DNA of 64,000 nucleotides from Takakia lepidozioides (GCA_030704615.1 CM060732.1:56961053-57025052); one strand, 5' to 3'; shown: positions 10,970 to 21,156, counted from the first letter of the stretch. Translations and numbers: made by a program. The notes: generated from the letters alone by a model not told the origin.

Positions 10970-11310
10970 ATATTACCTCTTATGCGAAGAGGATGCATGT
11001 GTGGAGCATGCATGCAGCCCATTGAAGCTTCCATCTTCAAGCTTGGAGGACAAGCAAGGAAGAGGGAAGGGCTGACTTCTCTTATGTGAGGGCAACGCAT
11101 GTGTGGAGCATGCTTTCAGCCCGTTGAAGGCTTGCATTTTCAGGTTTGGGAGTGCAAGAAATGAATGAAGGAGTTGGTTTCCCTGTAGGGGCATGTGTGG
11201 AGCATGCATTCAGCCTAGTTAGGCCTCCATCTTTAAGCTTTGGAGAGCTAGAAGAGAAGGTAAGGGGCTGATCTGCTTTTATATGACAGTCTGACACTTG
11301 TAGAACATGT
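10970..11310 (+). repeat. Tandem repeat of roughly 100-115 bp in the C1 leader
   Basis: Each unit carries ATGTGTGGAGCATGC followed by a TCAGCC-like string, then a CTTCAAGCTTGGAG-like string. At least three units are visible here. The counterparts are about 51695-52110 (+) and 61090-61510 (-). Confidence 0.65.
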
Positions 11311-11723
11311 TCTGAGTTGGGGTTTCAACTACAAGCCTAGATAGAGCATGGCTCTTGAAGTGGCAGGTGTAGGGGGCTGGAATAGGCTCTAAGACACATT
11401 CTATGGCCAAGGAGAGCGCATGAATAAGTGCCTACAAGGGCTAGAAGTCAGCCATGTTTGGTTAGTCGCCATAGGGATCAATGGCGCTGTTTTGTGAGTT
11501 AAAAGGAAGTTTGTGCACTTAGTTTCGGTTGCAAACATCTTCCTTTGGAATTAGAGCTACTATTGGTGGTGTGTGGGGGCCACAAAGAGCAAGAATACCT
11601 TGCTGATTTCCTCACAACCGCCATAGCTCGGTGCAAAGAAGCCTAGAGTCCAAGAGACACAAACCCTAGCTTGGCGTGGCTAAACCCCTTGGAGAAATGG
11701 CTAAACTATCATGAGTGGCTTGT

Positions 11724-12175
11724 GGGGCTGTGACGGGCTGTGATGGGCTGTGATGGGCTGTGGCAGGCTATGACAGGCTATGCCCTGTGGCCTGTGGGGT
11801 TGTGACGGGTTGTGACAGGCTGTGCCCTGTGGCCTGTGGGGTTGTGATGGGCTGTGAGGGGCTGTGACAGGCTGTGGCCTTTGGGGCTGTGACCCATGTG
11901 ACCTGTGTAGGGCTGTGACAGGCTGTGCCTGTGGCCTTTGGGGCTGTGAGGGGCTGTGACTGGCTGTGACCTGTGGCCCGTGGGGCTGTGATGGACTGTG
12001 ACATGTGGCCTTTGGGGCCGTGAGGGGTTGTGACAGGCTGTGCCATGTGGCCTTTGGGGTTGTGACGGGCTGTGACCTGTGGCCTTGGGGGCTGTGACAG
12101 ACTGTGATGGGCTGTGAGGGGCTGTGATAAGTTGTGACCTATAGCCTGTGGGGGGTTGTGACGGTTGTGACCAGC
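11724..12175 (+). repeat. GGGCTGTGAC-like minisatellite in the C1 leader
   Basis: Imperfect 10-mers of the form GGGCTGTGAC/GGGCTGTGAT alternate with CCTGTGGCCT-type spacers for about 450 bp. The complement contains long open frames rich in Ser, Gln, Pro and His, which are a by-product of the repeat. The block is present in all three family C leaders, in the same place. Confidence 0.8.
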
Positions 12176-12921
12176 GATCTGTGTGGGCCTGTGCTGGTCT
12201 GTGGTGGCCCGTGTTGACATGTGGAAGGCCTATGCTAACTCGTGGAGGCACTGGTGGACTGCTTGAGGACTAGCATGCGGTCTTGAAGGCCAAATTTTGA
12301 AGCTCGTGGAGGGCAGTTTGAGGAGTATCTTCATGATATTCCATGGTCATGCAAGTGAGGGAAGAGAGGAGAAAAAGAGTGTTGGGATGAGGGCATGCTG
12401 GGGTTAGGCATTGCTTTAGCTTCTCTTCCTCATAGTTTTCCACCCTATCATTAGGCCAAGACCTTTCCGTAGGTGGAGGCAAGAGTCAGTCCGGGTTTGG
12501 GCTGGGGTGTCCTTGCAGGAGCAAGGTGTGGGGGAGTTGTCGTTCTGATTTCTTGTGTTTGAATCCCCTCCATACCTGCATGCTTGACTGTGCGCCATGT
12601 TAGTTTTGTGTGGGCGTTTGTTTTTATAGGTGATTGGTCCGGACCTGATCATCGGCCAGTCCTAGAGCATGCTGTCGATGGTGAGGCTGGGGTGATGACC
12701 AGTCAGACCATCATTGTTTCTCCTGTGGTGAGGCTGGAGGTGATTACCAGCCAACCATAGGAGTGTTTGCGGTGGATGCAGGTGCAGGTGCAGGTGTAGG
12801 CTATGTTAGGAACCTAGTATTCCAAACCATAAGCCGCAACAGGTTCTCTACCCGGTTACCTTGTGGAGAGGGGGTTAGGGACATGTTCATGACCGGTTGA
12901 GTGACAGTTTGTCAACACAGA

Positions 12922-14381
12922 GATGCCACTAGTTGCTGGGGACAGTGTCGGTTTGAGCACTAGCGATACTAGTGCACGAGACGAGGTGTGCAGTTTAGGC
13001 CACCTTCACCTCCTGTGTCTTCTACGGAAGGTTCTGATTCGGATTGTGAATCAGGAGGACTCACACCGGCAGTGCAAGTTGTCTCCTTGTCATTGTTGTG
13101 GGACATAATGGAGGAGATGTATGGAGCTACCAAGGGGCCACGAAGGTACTCTGGGGTGGTGGGCACCATCGAGTTGGATGATTTTATCCAAGAGTTTGAT
13201 GGTTGGTGTGATTTGCAGCAAATGCGCAATCCACAACTATTTACGCCTTTCATGGCATGGAAGGGGCTGTTTCAGCACCTTGAGGGGCTGCCTATGGATG
13301 ATTACCATGAGTTCAGGCGGGGGCATGAGGTTGAGATCGAGGAGTGGAGGATGTACCGGTCACCCGACTATGTCTCCATCACTAGGGGCACTAGAGCCAT
13401 GAGGGCAGTGGCTACACCTGCCGCTGCACCGGCAGCTTCAGCAAGCAGCAATGGGACTGGTGGGACTGGTGGTACTGTAGCTACGACGTCCACCCAAGCC
13501 ACTACCGCACCAGCACCAGTACCCGTGCCTGCCTTCAACCCTGTTGTGGAGTTCTTCGAAGAGTTGAGAAGGAACTACCAAGGGGTGAGGACAGAGAAGT
13601 TGCGGAGCTTGCAAGAGTTCCAATGGAAGCCTACTGAGAGCTTGAGGGAGGCTTTCACTCGCATGAGGCGCTTGAAAAATGTAACCCAAGGGGTTAGGAA
13701 GCTCAGGCAGTCCAATTCTGGTATGGGATATTCGACAAGGAGCTGAGGAGAAGGGTGTGGGATGCAACTCTCCTACAAGCAGCCCAACCCACTTTAGCAA
13801 ATGTGTTTTTGCTGGCAGAGCAGATAGAGCTCAACATGGTGGAGGAACGAGTGGTCATGGTGGGATTTGCTAAGGAGACACCACGGGATAGTGGTGCTCC
13901 TAGCCAACCACTACCTCAACGTGCTCAAGACAACAAGGGGGCCCAGGTGAAGCCCAGGGAAGGACAGAGAGGACCTCAGATGCAGGGGTCTCTCCCTTCA
14001 TTTGCAGGCCAACAACGGGCAAAGGTGGTGTGTTGGACATGTGGAGGACCCCATGTAAAGAAGGATTGCCCAGAGGGAGGCAAAGGTCCAGCATATGCAC
14101 AGCCTGCACAGTTGCAGTGTGGGCATTCTGGCAAGCATGGGCATGGAGAGGCCCACTGTTATGGTTTGCATCCTAAGTTGCGCCCAGACCAGTTCCAAGG
14201 AAACAATGGTGGCCGGGGGCGAGGTGGGGCAGCCCAGAGAGGACGAGGTGGCCAGGCACGAGGTGTAGGCCAAGGGCAAGCTCAACATGGCCAAGGACGC
14301 AGAGGTCAGGATGTTGACCAAGGCATGGCCAACCGGCTTCAGCAGCTAGAGCAGAGGCTCGTTGCCATGGCCACAGCTTAG
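12922..14381 (+). pseudogene. gag of element C1, with two zinc knuckles
   Basis: The Gag reads from an acidic N-terminal part (SSTEGSDSDCESGG, about 13020) through FIQEFDGWCDLQQMRNPQLF and a Thr/Ala-rich linker to a retrotransposon Gag-like helix block (LRSLQEFQWKPTESLREAF, about 13600). A frameshift at about 13700 is not shared by C2a. The C-terminal part (13755-14381) has knuckle 1 CWTCGGPHVKKDC and knuckle 2 CGHSGKHGHGEAHC. The latter has lost its second Cys, which C2a keeps as CGHCGKYGHGEAQC. An RG-rich tail (GGRGRGGAAQRGRGG) follows. The first codon is uncertain because no ATG is conserved upstream. GTG at 12988 or ATG at 13108 are the nearest options. Confidence 0.8.
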
Positions 14382-15811
14382 GTGGTACTGGCTCCAAGGC
14401 CGGATGGTCCACCTCCTGCTTCTGAGGGAGGAGATATGGGAGGCATGGGATTCATGTGCGGAGCAGCACTACCACTAGTGCAGGTGGAGTCTGTTGCAGC
14501 CGTGACTCGAGGAGCAGCACGAGTTCCTGAGCCACGAGGTGCAGAGGTGGAGTTGGATCAACAGCGTGGGGAGGCAAGCCGTCAGGCTAGGCTTCCTCAG
14601 TCATTCACATTGGCGGAGACAGTGTCGACGCCATCCATGGCACCTAGTTCTCGCCCGACTGTTACCGATGCGAAGGTTACTATGCCATTGGGGAGAGCTA
14701 CACGGGTAGCACCACTACCTAGTGTTGCCAAGGCTACGGCAGCTAGTGTGCTGCTAGGAGCGGCCACATCTATGTGTCAGGCTCCATTGTTCTCGGCTAC
14801 CATGATTATGACGCTGAGGTCTTCAGGCTGGCAGCTACACTCTGTGAGAGTGGGGAGGTTACTTCATCTTCTGCAGAGATAGTGGGAGGTGTAGTGCCGG
14901 AGGGATCCTCGGATTTGAGGGTCAAGACTGTCACGGCGGCGCCATGGCAAGCTGTAGTTGCCAGGTTGATGGAGCTGCCAACTAGGCCAGCCATTGAGCG
15001 TGCCATGGTGACACCTGGAGTTGTCATGTTAGACAACCAGGATGACATTTTCTGTTTGAGTGGACCGGCAGGCAAGAGGTACCGGCCATTGCGGGTCTTG
15101 TTGGACTCGGGAGCTCAGCCATTGATGCTGGGCAGAGCTGCTATTGCAAGCTTGGGCCTCACGGAGGCGGATATGGAGCCTTGTCCTTTCCAGATACAGA
15201 CATCTCTGGGAGGATCGAAGCAGGCTTGGGGCATAACACGACGTGAGTTGGCTATCAGACTATGGCCGGATCACCCTACAGATGGCTCAGTGATGCGAGC
15301 CAAGGCCATTGTGACAGACGCGGTCTCGTACAATGTCTTGGTTGGTGGGGCAGTGTTGTACCTCATGGGCTTCACCCTGGATTTTTGGGAGGATTTTGCT
15401 TCCTATAGGCCTGGATGGCAGTCAGGGGAGGGCCGGCATGTGCAGCTCCCTGTGACATTCATAGGAGGAGTTGCAGTTGCCCAGCGAGGCAAGATGCCGA
15501 CACTAATAGCATTCATAGCTGTAGTGAGTTGGCTTGGAGAGTTGCTTGAGGGCAACGCTTATTCAGAGGATGTGTCACCTCCGGGAGAGCAGGATGACAT
15601 GCATGGTATAGCAGAGTTGTCTGCCATGATTGCGACTCCATTGTGGGGCACGAGCAAGGATTTGCAACAGGTTGCTGATCGACGGGTGCAACAAGCCTGG
15701 GTAGAGGCTTTTGTACCATCAGGAGAGGAAGAGAGTGCGGGGATTGCACCAGGACCACCTCAATTGTCTCCATTGGACTCCACACCTATTGTGTGGCAAA
15801 ATTTGGATGAA
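14382..15811 (+). pseudogene. Linker and aspartic protease of element C1
   Basis: The frame after Gag is low-complexity and Ala/Pro/Ser-rich for about 130 codons, then shifts (about 14770-14880). A retropepsin-like segment follows, with VLLDSGAQPLMLGRAA at about 15095 (catalytic DSGA) and a downstream AIVTDAVSYNVLVGGAVL block similar to the second half of gypsy proteases. An acidic stretch (EGNAYSEDVSPPGEQDD) leads to the methyltransferase. There is no stop between this part and motif I of the methyltransferase (open 14774-15868), so the two belong to one polyprotein. C2a carries the same domain at 57122-57700 (minus). Confidence 0.75.
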
Positions 15812-16835
15812 GGCATTTGTCTTCTGGACTTGTTTGGCGGGATCACCACCGGATTGGCTGCTGTGTAACAGGCAGGTGTACGAGTTCGGCGTTACCTGTA
15901 TTGTAAAAGGGATGAGACTGCATGACACGTTTCACTTCGCCATGTTGCTCAGTTGGTGCAGTAGTACCCTAAGTTGTTGTCGATGTCTGCAGTTCGTGGA
16001 TATCAGCAGGCCTTGCCAGCAGACATTTCGTTGCTGGGGGCGCAGGATTTGGAGCGGGTTGGCTCCATTGATCTGGTAGTGGCAGGTTGGCCCTGCCAAG
16101 GGCATTCATCAGCCGGGCATGGCAATGGATTGCGAGACTTGAGGTCGGGTCTGTTTTGGGAGATGGTGCGGGTTTTGCGCCACTTGCAAAGTTCATCAAA
16201 CTGTATCTCCAGCATACATCTTGGAGAATGTGCCACTGATGGGCGATTCTCGGGCCAGGGTGATGGCCAGTGTGCATCAAGTCCGGTCGTGGCTTGGGTC
16301 AGCAGTGTTGCTAGATGCAGCTACAGTGGGGTCACGGGCTCATCGTCCACGGCTATGGTGGACTAACTTGATGCCACCTGCACTGCTCAAGCGTGCAATT
16401 GACGGGGTGCAGCGGTCAGCACACCTCACAGTGGATAGCATTTTGGACACAGGGAGGCAGTCTCAGCGTGTGAGACACGATGACCGTTTGCCTTTGGCGG
16501 TGGTCAACAAGGTGAGTCAACCACGAGCAGCATTACCTACACTGCTCAGCTTCCCAGGATCGCATGCTTTCCGAGATAGTGGACCTGGCCTCTTGTGGGA
16601 TGCTCAGTTGCAGCAGTTAGTGGAGCCTAATGCTGACGAGCGTGAGCGGGCAATGGGTTTTACCACTAGTACCACGGCGGTGCCGTCTCTTTCTGAGGCA
16701 TCACGTCATCAGGTGTTGGGGCAAGCAATGGATCTCAATTGCTTGACCTGGATTATCAGCTTGGCTATGGCTAAGCAACGCAGAGTGCGGAGTACACTTC
16801 CCTTGATGGTCTATCTGCCTACCGAGACAGTATAG
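15812..16835 (+). pseudogene. C5 cytosine-DNA methyltransferase domain of element C1
   Basis: Motif I is LLDLFGGITTGLAAV (15820-15865), followed by a TAA at 15866-15868. After a shift, 15974 onward reads IDLVVAGWPCQGHSSAG, with the motif IV catalytic cysteine in WPCQ (about 16084-16110), then DLRSGLFWEMVRVLRHLQ. After a second shift, ENVPLMGDSRARV is motif VI (about 16223), GSRAHRPRLWWTN is motif VIII (about 16328) and RERAMGF...RHQVLGQAMDLNCL is the motif IX-X end (about 16645-16745). The order and spacing fit C5 methyltransferases, with roughly 340 codons in total. It sits between protease and RT with no gene boundary, so it is a polyprotein domain and not a host gene. The copy is broken; the same domain in C2a (55298-56560) has different breaks. 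Confidence 0.85.
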
Positions 16836-17067
16836 GCAGTGAGTGGGGGCCAGCATGAGAGGACCACGGGGTGCAGGCATCCATGGCACACGTGGGAGGT
16901 GCTCGAGGTTCAGAGGGAGTTGGCAGCCAGGGCGGCGGTGATGGATGAGGTTGGGGATTTTTCTCGGGTAGGAAGTCCTCGAGGATGAGATGATGGGGCA
17001 GGATGAGGCCTTGTCATTGACTGAGCAGGCAGGGAGTATTGCTCAAGAGGTTGCAACATAGTAACCA

Positions 17068-18148
17068 ATGGACGCGTCATCTACATCTAAGCCCACTGGA
17101 CTTAAGGTTGCAGTTACGGAGGACAATTGGGAGCCTGACATTGGACCCATTGTCACCGGAGGAGAGAGACGACATATACGGCGGTTCCTGAGGGCTTACA
17201 GGAATTGCTTTGCCTTCAGTTTGAAGGACTTGGGAGCACTGAAGGGTCAAGAGATTCGTATTGAGTGGGCCACTGACACGCCAATCTTTCGGAGACCCTA
17301 TAGATACAGTGACATGGAGAGGTCTTTGATTCAGATGAGGACTCAAGATCTTTGGGAGGCTGGTTTGGTGGAGCTCTCTGGTGGAGAGTATGCTTTAGCC
17401 ACAGTGATGCCAGCCAAGAAGGATGTCTATGACAATTGGACGGAGAGACGTATGTGCGGTGATTACCGGCCTGTAAATTGTCAGACCAAGTCCGATAAGT
17501 ATGCCATGCCAACACCAAAGGAGATCTTTGATGCCATCGGGCATGCTAAGGTCTTTAGCACTTTGAATTTACGATCCGGATATCACTAGTTGCCAATCAA
17601 GGAGGCGGACAAGCAAAAGACGACATTCTAGGGTATCAATGAGCACGGCAAGGATTGCCTATATCAGTGGCGGTTCTTACCATTTGGGCTTAAGAATGCT
17701 CCTGCAGAGTTTCAGAGAATCATGGATAGGATTCTAGCAGGGGTGGACTTTGCTCGGTGCAACATAGATGACATCATCATCTTTAGTGTTACGGTGGAGG
17801 AGCATGAGAGACACCTTCAGGTGGTATTGGAGCGCTTGAGAGCACATGGATTGAAGTTGCATCCGGGGAAGTGCAAGTTTTTCCACAATCAGATTGAGTA
17901 TCTAGGTCACATGATATATCCTGGAGGATTGGGGGGTTACAACAGACTAAGGTAGATGCCATTGCATAAATTCCACGCCCCATGCATGTGAGCCGAGTTC
18001 GAGCTTTCATGGGATTAGCAAACTATTATAGACGGTTTATCAAGGGATTTAGTGCCTTTGCAAAGGCTCTAACCAAGCTGACCAAGGTGGCCAGAAGTGG
18101 CAGTGGGAAGATGAGCAGGAACAAACTTTTCAAAAGCTCAAAACGAGG
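17068..18148 (+). pseudogene. Reverse transcriptase of element C1
   Basis: Open from 17068 to 17589 with DLGALKGQEIRIEW, DTPIFRRPYRYSD, RRMCGDYRPVNCQTKSD and HAKVFSTLNLRSGYH, then a TAG. It continues as FLPFGLKNAPAEFQRIMD (about 17680) and CNIDDIIIFS at 17758-17787. The family's catalytic YIDD tyrosine codon is AAC here, so the first residue of the YxDD box is lost. HPGKCKFFHNQIEYLGH follows. The sequence resembles Ty3/gypsy RTs but is distant from that of A/B. C2a lacks RT and RNase H by deletion. Confidence 0.85.
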
Positions 18149-19384
18149 TTGACCTCGGCGCCTATCCTGAGACGACCTATCAGGGGGTATCCCTTTCAGC
18201 TGCATACGGATTGGAGCATGCTGGGGCTTGGAGCGGTGCTCACACATGTGGATGATGAGGGAAGAGAGTTCGTAGTGGCTTATGCTAGCCGCTCGAACAA
18301 CGCTGCAGAGGCTAAGTACAGCTCATATGAGGGAGAGTGCTTAGCTGCAGTATGGGACGTGGCACATTTCAGGTGCTATCTATACGACAATCTCTTCACC
18401 CTTGTCATGGATCACCAACCACTCAAGTGGTTGATGGAGTCAGACAAGCTTATAGGGAAGCTTGCACGGTGGGCACTCATACTCCAGGAGTACGACTTTC
18501 AAGTTGTGCATCGACCGGGTTTGGTCAATCGGGATGCGGATGGATTGAGTCGCAATCCATGCACGAGCCAACAAGATAACACTGGAGCTCAGTGGCATGG
18601 TGAGACGGACAAGGAGATGGTGTCGGGATGGCATGCATCTGCATTTTTGTGTATCTTGGCATCGGGAGGTCAGGTTGGACCTACAACAGGGATGATTGTA
18701 GACATAGTGTCTGAGGACCTTGAGGCTAGTGATGAGCCAGGTGGTACCCGAAATATACATGAGGATTCGGCTGTGTTGGACTACCTCCGTACTGGAGACA
18801 CGGCAGCCACTGTGACTGCCAAGGAGAGGGATCGGATCCTGCAACGAGCCAAGAGGTTCAAGTGGGAGAGGATACATATGCTCCGAGTATGGGAGGATAG
18901 TCAGGTGAGGATTGTGCCTCACCCCACACAGCGTGCACGGTTAGTACGACATGCCCATGAGGAGTTGGGGCATTTTGAAGTGCGACGCACTCACAGTTTA
19001 CTGCAAGGGCAGTATTGGTGGCATGGTATGCATATAGAGGTGCAACAGTTCGTGGCTAGGTGCATGGTGTGTGATAGGGTGCATGATTCATTCAACGCCC
19101 CTACACCACAGTTGCATCCTTTACCAATCATGGGATTGGGCTACAGGTGGAGTCTTGACTTCGCAGGACCGTTGCCACTGACTATGCGCCACCACAGATA
19201 TGTGTTGGTGATGGTGGAGCACTTCTCCAAGTGGATTGAGTTGGTTCCATTGCCTGACAAGGCTAGTGAGGGGGCTGCGTATGCATTCTTCGATCGTGTG
19301 CTTAGCCGATTCGGGCTGAGGTACTCACGGACCAAGGGAGAGAGTACTTGGGGGAGTTTCAGGCTTTGTGTGATAAAGCCTTGA
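18149..19384 (+). pseudogene. RNase H and integrase N-terminal half of element C1
   Basis: RNase H shows FQLHTDWSMLGLGAVL, YSSYEGECLAAVW and VMDHQPLKWL, ending with VHRPGLVNRDADGLSR (about 18510). A linker follows, and then the integrase zinc finger HAHEELGHFE...CMVCDRV (about 18950-19080). The catalytic core begins YRWSLDFAGPLPL (first Asp, about 19150) and VEHFSKWIELVP. A deletion of about seven bases at about 19315 (relative to C2a, which keeps FGAPAEVLTDQGREF) shifts the frame across the second catalytic Asp. The frame ends in a spurious tail at 19384. Confidence 0.85.
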
Positions 19385-20190
19385 TAGACCACTGCACCAC
19401 TTCTTGGGATCATCCTGAGGCCGATGGCTTGGCAGAGAGAGTTGTTCAGACGGTGAAGAGGGGTTTGCGCAAGTATGGCTTGCAGAAGGGACACCTAGGA
19501 GATTGGGATCTTCAGGTGCCTTGGTTAGCCATGGGCTACAGGTTCAACAAACAAGCATCATTTGCCTTCTTCTCACCATATTTCCTTCTCTTTGGCCGAG
19601 AGCCGGATTTGCCTGTAGCCATTCGTAGGGACACTGCTCAAGTCCTTAACCTTGACGATCCGGACGTGTGGGTACGTGCATGTGATCAGCGTGCAGAGTT
19701 GTTCAAGAAAGTCATGCCCATGGCTTTTGAGAACCTTGCCATTGCACAGCACCGTGATACGTTGAGGTATGCCACTCTACGTGGTGGAGGATATCATCAT
19801 GGGGTTCGGCGGTTTAGCCCGGGTGACTATGTTTATTTGCAGCAGACTGCTCCTACGACCCTGAATGTCACTGCAGGGCGTGTTATTCTGAGGGTTCGAG
19901 AGGTGTTGCCCTCAGGAGTCCTGATCTTGGAGGGTCGGGATGGCATGACTTGGAAAGACCATGTGCGTAATTGTGCGCCATGTCACCTTCCCAATGTCGA
20001 TGGCAGAGTTGACCCAAACTTGGCAGTGGTACCTGCAGGTTTGAGGTGCATGCTCGGTGGATCTGCCAAAGGGGCAGCCACCATGCTGGTGTGTGATCGA
20101 TGCTCAAGAGGTTGGCATATGGGATGCTTGACACCACCTCTTGAGAGGGTTCCTGATGGAGATTGGTTATGTCCACACTGCTTGGGATAG
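19348..20190 (+). CDS. Integrase C-terminal half with PHD-like finger (element C1)
   Basis: Open for about 280 codons after the shift. HPEADGLAERVVQTVKRG holds the catalytic Glu (about 19410-19450). HGVRRFSPGDYVYLQQ is the GPY/F-like region that normally precedes the tail. The last part carries a C4HC3-type set: CAPC (19972-19983), CDRC (about 20093), WH...C (about 20115), then TPPLERVPDGDWLCPHC to the TAG at 20188-20190. The spacing after CDRC is that of a PHD finger; the gap between the first and second Cys pairs is longer than usual. No chromodomain is present. PHD fingers commonly read histone H3 tails, so a targeting role is inferred. Confidence 0.8.
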   Translation: MGEFQALCDKALIDHCTTSWDHPEADGLAERVVQTVKRGLRKYGLQKGHLGDWDLQVPWLAMGYRFNKQASFAFFSPYFLLFGREPDLPVAIRRDTAQVLNLDDPDVWVRACDQRAELFKKVMPMAFENLAIAQHRDTLRYATLRGGGYHHGVRRFSPGDYVYLQQTAPTTLNVTAGRVILRVREVLPSGVLILEGRDGMTWKDHVRNCAPCHLPNVDGRVDPNLAVVPAGLRCMLGGSAKGAATMLVCDRCSRGWHMGCLTPPLERVPDGDWLCPHCLG

Positions 20191-20435
20191 TGGCAGTGGA
20201 CATGACTGGAGGCAGCTAACAAGACATGGGAGGCCAAGCTCATGGGGGTCAATACACGAGATCCCAGGCTCAAGTTCATAGGTTGCAAGACGGCGACTAA
20301 CGATGGGGCAACTCTTGCACCCGGCCTCTTGATCTATCGAGTTTGAGTGTAGTAGGGACAGTGGTGGAGGACTTAGTGAGGCTATGGTCACTATCACATC
20401 TTGTGGCTACCTAGACTTAGAGGGACCTAAGCACC

Positions 20436-20449
20436 AGCTAGGGGGGCGA
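20436..20449 (+). other. Polypurine tract of element C1
   Basis: AGCTAGGGGGGCGA lies about 250 bp after the pol stop and directly before the U segment (TTGTGTGGACTAG). This is the expected position of the plus-strand primer, which places the reverse-transcription-defined left edge of the 3' repeat at U and not at V. Confidence 0.6.
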
Positions 20450-20638
20450 TTGTGTGGACTAGTGACTGCCATAGTAGGCAGCATAGTGGCAGCCTAGTGA
20501 CTGACTAGTTGTAGCCTAGTGGTTGAACTAGTGGTTGGACTAGTGGTAGACTAGTGGTATACTAGTGTGTGGCGTGCACATGTGTTGGGTGGTTTTGGAC
20601 AGCGATGTAGTTGTGTAGCGATATGTATGCGCACGACA
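20450..20638 (+). repeat. First U segment of C1
   Basis: A 189-bp segment beginning TTGTGTGGACTAG and ending GCGCACGACA. It is repeated at 20968-21156 (also 189 bp) and reversed at 50442-50618. The middle is made of degenerate CTAGTGGTTGRA / ACTAGTGGT repeats. It joins the following V through GC, forming the palindrome GACAGCTGTC (20635-20644). Confidence 0.8.
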
Positions 20639-20640
20639 GC

Positions 20641-20967
20641 TGTCAAGTTATTTTAACACTAGTATGAAACTAGCTAGGAAATAGCTAGCTTTTACATATT
20701 GACATTTGGGATTGGCCCAAGTGTCAATCCAGGGGTCAAGGCAGATTTAGGCCCTGGAGTGGTTATCTTCACGGCAAGCGCGGGAGGCTCATCTTTCTCA
20801 AGTTGAGCCTCACCGCGCCTAGTTATGGCGCCATAGTGTGGATTCCCCATAACGTGGGGTGCACTTGGCTTGACTTGTATTTGAGTGATGAGGTTATATA
20901 TGCATGAGTTTATGCTTCAACTTTGTGAGCTCGCATGAGCTTGTGCTTATATTCTTCTTCTTTATCA
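20641..20967 (+). repeat. Second V repeat of C1
   Basis: A 327-bp copy of 3536-3862 with scattered point differences. Here it is followed by U, whereas the 5' V is followed by the primer-site candidate. Confidence 0.8.
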
Positions 20968-21156
20968 TTGTGTGGATTATTGACTGTCATAGTGGGCAGC
21001 ATAGTGGCAGCCTAGTGACTGACTAGTTGTAGCCTAGTGGTTGAACTAGTGGCTGGACTAGTGGTGGACTAGTGGTAGACTAGTGTGTGGCGTGCACATG
21101 TGTTGTGTGGTTTTGGACAACGATGTAGTTGTGTAGCGATATGTATGCACACCACA
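20968..21156 (+). repeat. Terminal U segment of C1
   Basis: The second 189-bp U. Its end (GCACACCACA) is the right end of the insertion, next to target copy TGTT at 21157-21160. C2 also has U as its distal end, next to TCCA. Confidence 0.8.

Larger units (their letters stand above)
10468..12921 (+). other. Leader of element C1 (main part)
   Basis: About 2.45 kb lie between the inserted element B and gag, plus 180 bp before it (3879-4058). No coding frame is conserved among the three leaders in this window. The leader includes two tandem-repeat blocks (10970-11310 and 11724-12175) and a segment ending GACATGTTCATGACCGGTTGAG just before gag. The same order of blocks occurs in C2b (51161-53828) and C2a (59455-62038, reversed), so the leader is a conserved part of the element. 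Confidence 0.7.
3536..21156 (+). mobile_element. Element C1: methyltransferase-bearing Ty3/gypsy element with split terminal repeats
   Basis: The insertion begins TGTCAAGTTATT and ends ...CACCACA, flanked by TGTT at 3532-3535 and 21157-21160. Element B carries the same gag site uninterrupted (tgtt at 5704-5707), which confirms the boundaries. Without element B, C1 is about 11.2 kb. Order: V repeat, candidate primer site, a leader of about 2.6 kb with tandem repeats, Gag, protease, C5 DNA methyltransferase, RT, RNase H, integrase, PHD-like finger, purine tract, U, V, U. Frameshifts and stops in nearly every domain show that it is inactive. Confidence 0.85.

Noticed and set aside
11768-12251. 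Long minus-strand ORFs rich in Ser, Gln, Pro and His in the family C leaders (also near 52529-53205, and on the plus strand at 60087-60482)
   Set aside because: They follow from a 10-bp repeat without stops on that strand, exist in several frames at once, and differ between copies.
15812-16835. The methyltransferase as a host DNA methyltransferase gene
   Set aside because: It is framed by protease and RT without gene boundaries and recurs at the same place in C2a.
3536-21156. Family C as a DIRS/Ngaro (tyrosine recombinase) element because of its split repeats
   Set aside because: No tyrosine recombinase was found. The pol has an integrase zinc finger and DDE core, and the insertions have 4-bp target duplications.
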